Positions 61,962 to 64,000 of a stretch of DNA of 64,000 bases are shown piece after piece; position 1 is the first letter of the stretch; every line of letters starts with the position of its first letter. The notes under the pieces were generated by a model. The model worked only from the letters and a program-made list of their open reading frames with translations, ran no database searches and was not told the DNA's origin. A program made the translations under genes and the position numbers. The stretch covers positions 1-64,000 of the forward strand of contig JAYFQW010000016.1 in the NCBI GenBank assembly GCA_034926675.1. The letters are read 5' to 3'. The DNA is from Clostridia bacterium. Lineage in GTDB: Bacteria; Bacillota; DTU025.

Positions 61962-62852
61962 TTACGCCTTTCTCGCTGCCAGAGCGTCCACCGTCTTCAT
62001 CAGCAGCTCCATTGCCTTGTCAGAGTCCTTCATGGCCACGGAAGTGAACAAACAGTCAATCACGGCAAGCTGGGTTAAGCGTGAGGTCATGGCGCCGCTT
62101 CTGAGCCCGGTAGCCTCGTGGGCCGTGGTGCAGAGCACAGTATCAGAACCCATCGCAGCGGGTGAAGTGGGGAAATTCGTGATGCATACGGTGTGCGCAC
62201 CGCATCCACGCGCAAGTTCAAGCACGTCGGTCGTCTCTCGCGTTCGGCCTGAGTAGGTTATGATCACCGCAACATCCTCCGGCGTAAGCAGAGCAGCCTG
62301 TGTCAGCTGAGCATGAGTGTCCTGGTAGCTGAATGCTGTCATCCCTATCCGCATGAACTTGAGCTGGGCATCTTGTGCTACCACACCCGAGGAGCCCACG
62401 CCGAAGAAGAACACCCGCTTGGCGCCGCGTATTGCCTCGGCCGCGCGGGCAACCTGGCTTGGGTCCAGCACTTTGGCGGTGTCTTCAACCGCCTGGATCG
62501 TTGCGGTGAATATCTTATCGCAAATGGTAGGGACATCGTCTCCGGGCTCTACTTGGCCGAAGGCGCCCTCCCTACTAGTAGCAAGTTCTCTAACCAACGC
62601 CAGTTTCAACTGGGAGAATCCAGTGAATCCAAGGCGTTGGCAACACTTCACTACAGTTGACTCGCCTACGCCTGCCGCCGTGGCCAGCTGCACCGAAGTC
62701 ATCTCGGCGGCGGATTCCGGGTGTTCCAATATGAAGGTTGCCGCCCTCTGCTCAGCAGGCGCAAGAGAAGGGTACCGCCCGCGGACAATTGCAAGGCAGT
62801 AGTCTGCGTTCTTCGTGTTCTGCATTGCGTTTTCGTCTTCGTCCTCTATCAT
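61962..62852 (-). CDS. RpiR/MurR-family transcriptional regulator, second copy
   Basis: About 296 residues from ATG 62852, behind AGAGGGGG. HTH_6 domain SLAPAEQRAATFILEHPESA, AAGVGESTVVKCCQRLGFTG; SIS domain VFFFGVGSSGVVAQDAQLKF, VAVIITYSGRTRETTDVLEL. Strongly similar to the regulator at 17274-18134 in length and motifs. Encoded directly after nagZ and before the NamZ remnant, so it should answer to a MurNAc-related phosphosugar. Confidence 0.92.
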   Translation of the reverse strand: MIEDEDENAMQNTKNADYCLAIVRGRYPSLAPAEQRAATFILEHPESAAEMTSVQLATAAGVGESTVVKCCQRLGFTGFSQLKLALVRELATSREGAFGQVEPGDDVPTICDKIFTATIQAVEDTAKVLDPSQVARAAEAIRGAKRVFFFGVGSSGVVAQDAQLKFMRIGMTAFSYQDTHAQLTQAALLTPEDVAVIITYSGRTRETTDVLELARGCGAHTVCITNFPTSPAAMGSDTVLCTTAHEATGLRSGAMTSRLTQLAVIDCLFTSVAMKDSDKAMELLMKTVDALAARKA

Positions 62853-62890
62853 ATGCCTAATGCCCCCTCTGAGTTTCCGAAGTCCATTCC

Positions 62891-64000
62891 CTATGAAGTC
62901 AAGCCGTTTCCATAATCGTGTATGCCTGGGATAGCAACGGGCAGCCTTCCCCTGGGCTTCGTCACGCCGAAAATGACCTCGGCGACTGCTTGCATTGTGC
63001 ATTCCCTGAATCCGTACGCAGCTATATATGCCTTTGCGGTCGGGAACTGCTGAATGTCATATGGATTCCTCATGGCCACGACCACCACAGGGACACCCGT
63101 ATCGAGCAGTGCCCTTACAAGAACGCCCTGCTCCTCGTGGAGGTGAGCATTGTACGTGCCAACCACAACCGCATCGCTTGAGCGGGCAAGGTTCACTGCG
63201 TCTGCTATCTGGCCGGCGCCATGGGATTGAGGAAAAGTGAAACCCCTTGCCTGCGGGGCAAATCGCCTGATTGCGATGGCAAGCGGAGGCTCCAGCAGCT
63301 GGTCGTTCTCCACCTGGGTCAGACCTCGGATATCAGGGGATATGACGGAAAGGTTCGGGTAGTCTTCTGGTTTCATTGGAATGAGACCTTGCCCATTTGC
63401 GAGAAGGGTCACCGATTCCCTGGCGATATCCAGCGCGAGGCGCCGATTCTCCTGGCATCCTACGAACTCCAGGCTGCGGTGGGCAAGGTATGCGTCGGGG
63501 TCAAGTAGACCATAACGCTCCTTGAGTAAGAGAATGCGGCCCACCGACTGGTCCACTCTCTCCTCGGAGATCCTCCCCGCCCTCACGGCATCGCAGATAG
63601 CCTCGATGGCCTTAGCCTGTTCGGCCTGGACGTGGCACATGAGGGCAATATCAGCCCCGGCCTCGAACGCACGTATTGCCGCTTCACCAACGGTGAACCT
63701 TTTCGCGATAGCGCCCATGAAGAGGTCGTCTGTCAACGAAACCCCAGCGAACCCGAGTTCCTCGCGGAGCAATCTGGTGACTACATTATACGAAAGAGTA
63801 GCAGGAAGGTCGGGCTCAGGCTCTACGGCTGGGAAGAAGACGTGGGCAGTCATGACGGCTCCAACCCCTGCCCTTATGGCAGCAGCGAACGGCGCCAACT
63901 CGGTACTCTCCAGGCGCTCCCTGGGATGTGGAACCGTGGGCAGGTCGAGATGGGAATCTACCGTGACATCGCCCTTACCCGGGAAATGCTTTGCGGTAGC
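62891..64000 (-). CDS. nagZ: Beta-N-acetylhexosaminidase, GH3 family, second copy (partial, N-terminus outside window)
   Basis: Open to the right edge; at least 369 codons are visible. At the edge the frame reads KHFPGKGDVTVDSHLDLP, the NagZ His-Asp acid/base motif, and SLTDDLFMGAIAKRF carries the nucleophile Asp. GH3_C segment ESVTLLANGQGLIPM and VVVVAMRNPYDIQQFP. The C-terminus GRLPVAIPGIHDYGNGLTS extends a little past that of the first NagZ. It continues the RpiR/NamZ-remnant cluster, so the cell has two NagZ-type enzymes. Confidence 0.94.
   Translation of the reverse strand, partial: ATAKHFPGKGDVTVDSHLDLPTVPHPRERLESTELAPFAAAIRAGVGAVMTAHVFFPAVEPEPDLPATLSYNVVTRLLREELGFAGVSLTDDLFMGAIAKRFTVGEAAIRAFEAGADIALMCHVQAEQAKAIEAICDAVRAGRISEERVDQSVGRILLLKERYGLLDPDAYLAHRSLEFVGCQENRRLALDIARESVTLLANGQGLIPMKPEDYPNLSVISPDIRGLTQVENDQLLEPPLAIAIRRFAPQARGFTFPQSHGAGQIADAVNLARSSDAVVVGTYNAHLHEEQGVLVRALLDTGVPVVVVAMRNPYDIQQFPTAKAYIAAYGFRECTMQAVAEVIFGVTKPRGRLPVAIPGIHDYGNGLTS

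Overview
The window reads as part of the chromosome of a moderately GC-rich, anaerobic, Gram-positive-type bacterium, most likely in the Bacillota (Clostridia/Limnochordia-like). The evidence is the complete HydEFG set for [FeFe]-hydrogenase maturation, an Etf-coupled FAD dehydrogenase typical of strict anaerobes, CUT1 and polyamine ABC importers, RpiR/MurR-type regulators, a lantibiotic-immunity-type locus, and very frequent GTG and TTG starts behind strong purine-rich Shine-Dalgarno sites. The species cannot be named from this sequence. No rRNA, tRNA, CRISPR array or complete insertion sequence was seen.

Layout. 0.2-0.8 kb: XRE-cupin regulator. 1.1-1.5 kb: first copy of a long dispersed repeat. 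2.4-5.6 kb: etfB-etfA-FAD dehydrogenase. 5.7-18.1 kb: a peptidoglycan/MurNAc recycling operon read leftwards (RpiR regulator, nagZ, solute-binding protein, two permeases, ATPase, PHP-domain protein, murQ, anmK, DUF624 protein, truncated BadF-type sugar kinase). 18.2-20.9 kb: HAD phosphatase among decaying genes. 20.9-27.1 kb: an ECF sigma factor with an unusual ABC exporter locus. 27.4-31.7 kb: hydF, hydG, hydE and a TM1266-type regulator, preceded by a structured leader with an intrinsic terminator. 32.1-33.5 kb: response regulator beside a wrecked histidine kinase. 33.9-35.0 kb: HEPN/MNT toxin-antitoxin genes and remnants. 35.2-44.9 kb: one long leftward run with a lantibiotic-immunity-like set (lipoprotein, three-gene ABC exporter, two-component system), an S41 protease broken by one stop codon, and NatAB-like exporters. 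45.9-51.7 kb: metallopeptidase, sigma-54 activator and an aldehyde dehydrogenase behind a sigma-54 promoter. 51.9-52.3 kb: a 148-bp direct repeat pair. 52.4-56.8 kb: potABCD with its XRE-cupin regulator and operators. 57-61 kb: PIG-L deacetylase, BlaR/BlaI-like pair, F420-ligase-like protein. 61.2-64 kb: second copy of the dispersed repeat, then a NamZ remnant, a second RpiR regulator and a second nagZ cut by the window edge.

How it fits together. The MurNAc locus encodes import of a sugar, removal of GlcNAc (NagZ), phosphorylation and opening of anhydro-MurNAc (AnmK) and lactyl ether cleavage (MurQ). A BadF-type kinase in the same operon and a NamZ-like muramidase beside the second nagZ survive only as fragments, so the wider recycling capacity is being lost. 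The 35-45 kb region looks like peptide-antibiotic defence without biosynthesis genes.

The most novel items are: the approximately 415-bp dispersed repeat with four near-invariant palindromes at fixed 33-bp and 200-bp spacing; the mutually exclusive hairpins ahead of the hydrogenase-maturation genes; the ECF/ABC/degenerate-M1 locus; and several otherwise intact genes carrying one in-frame stop.
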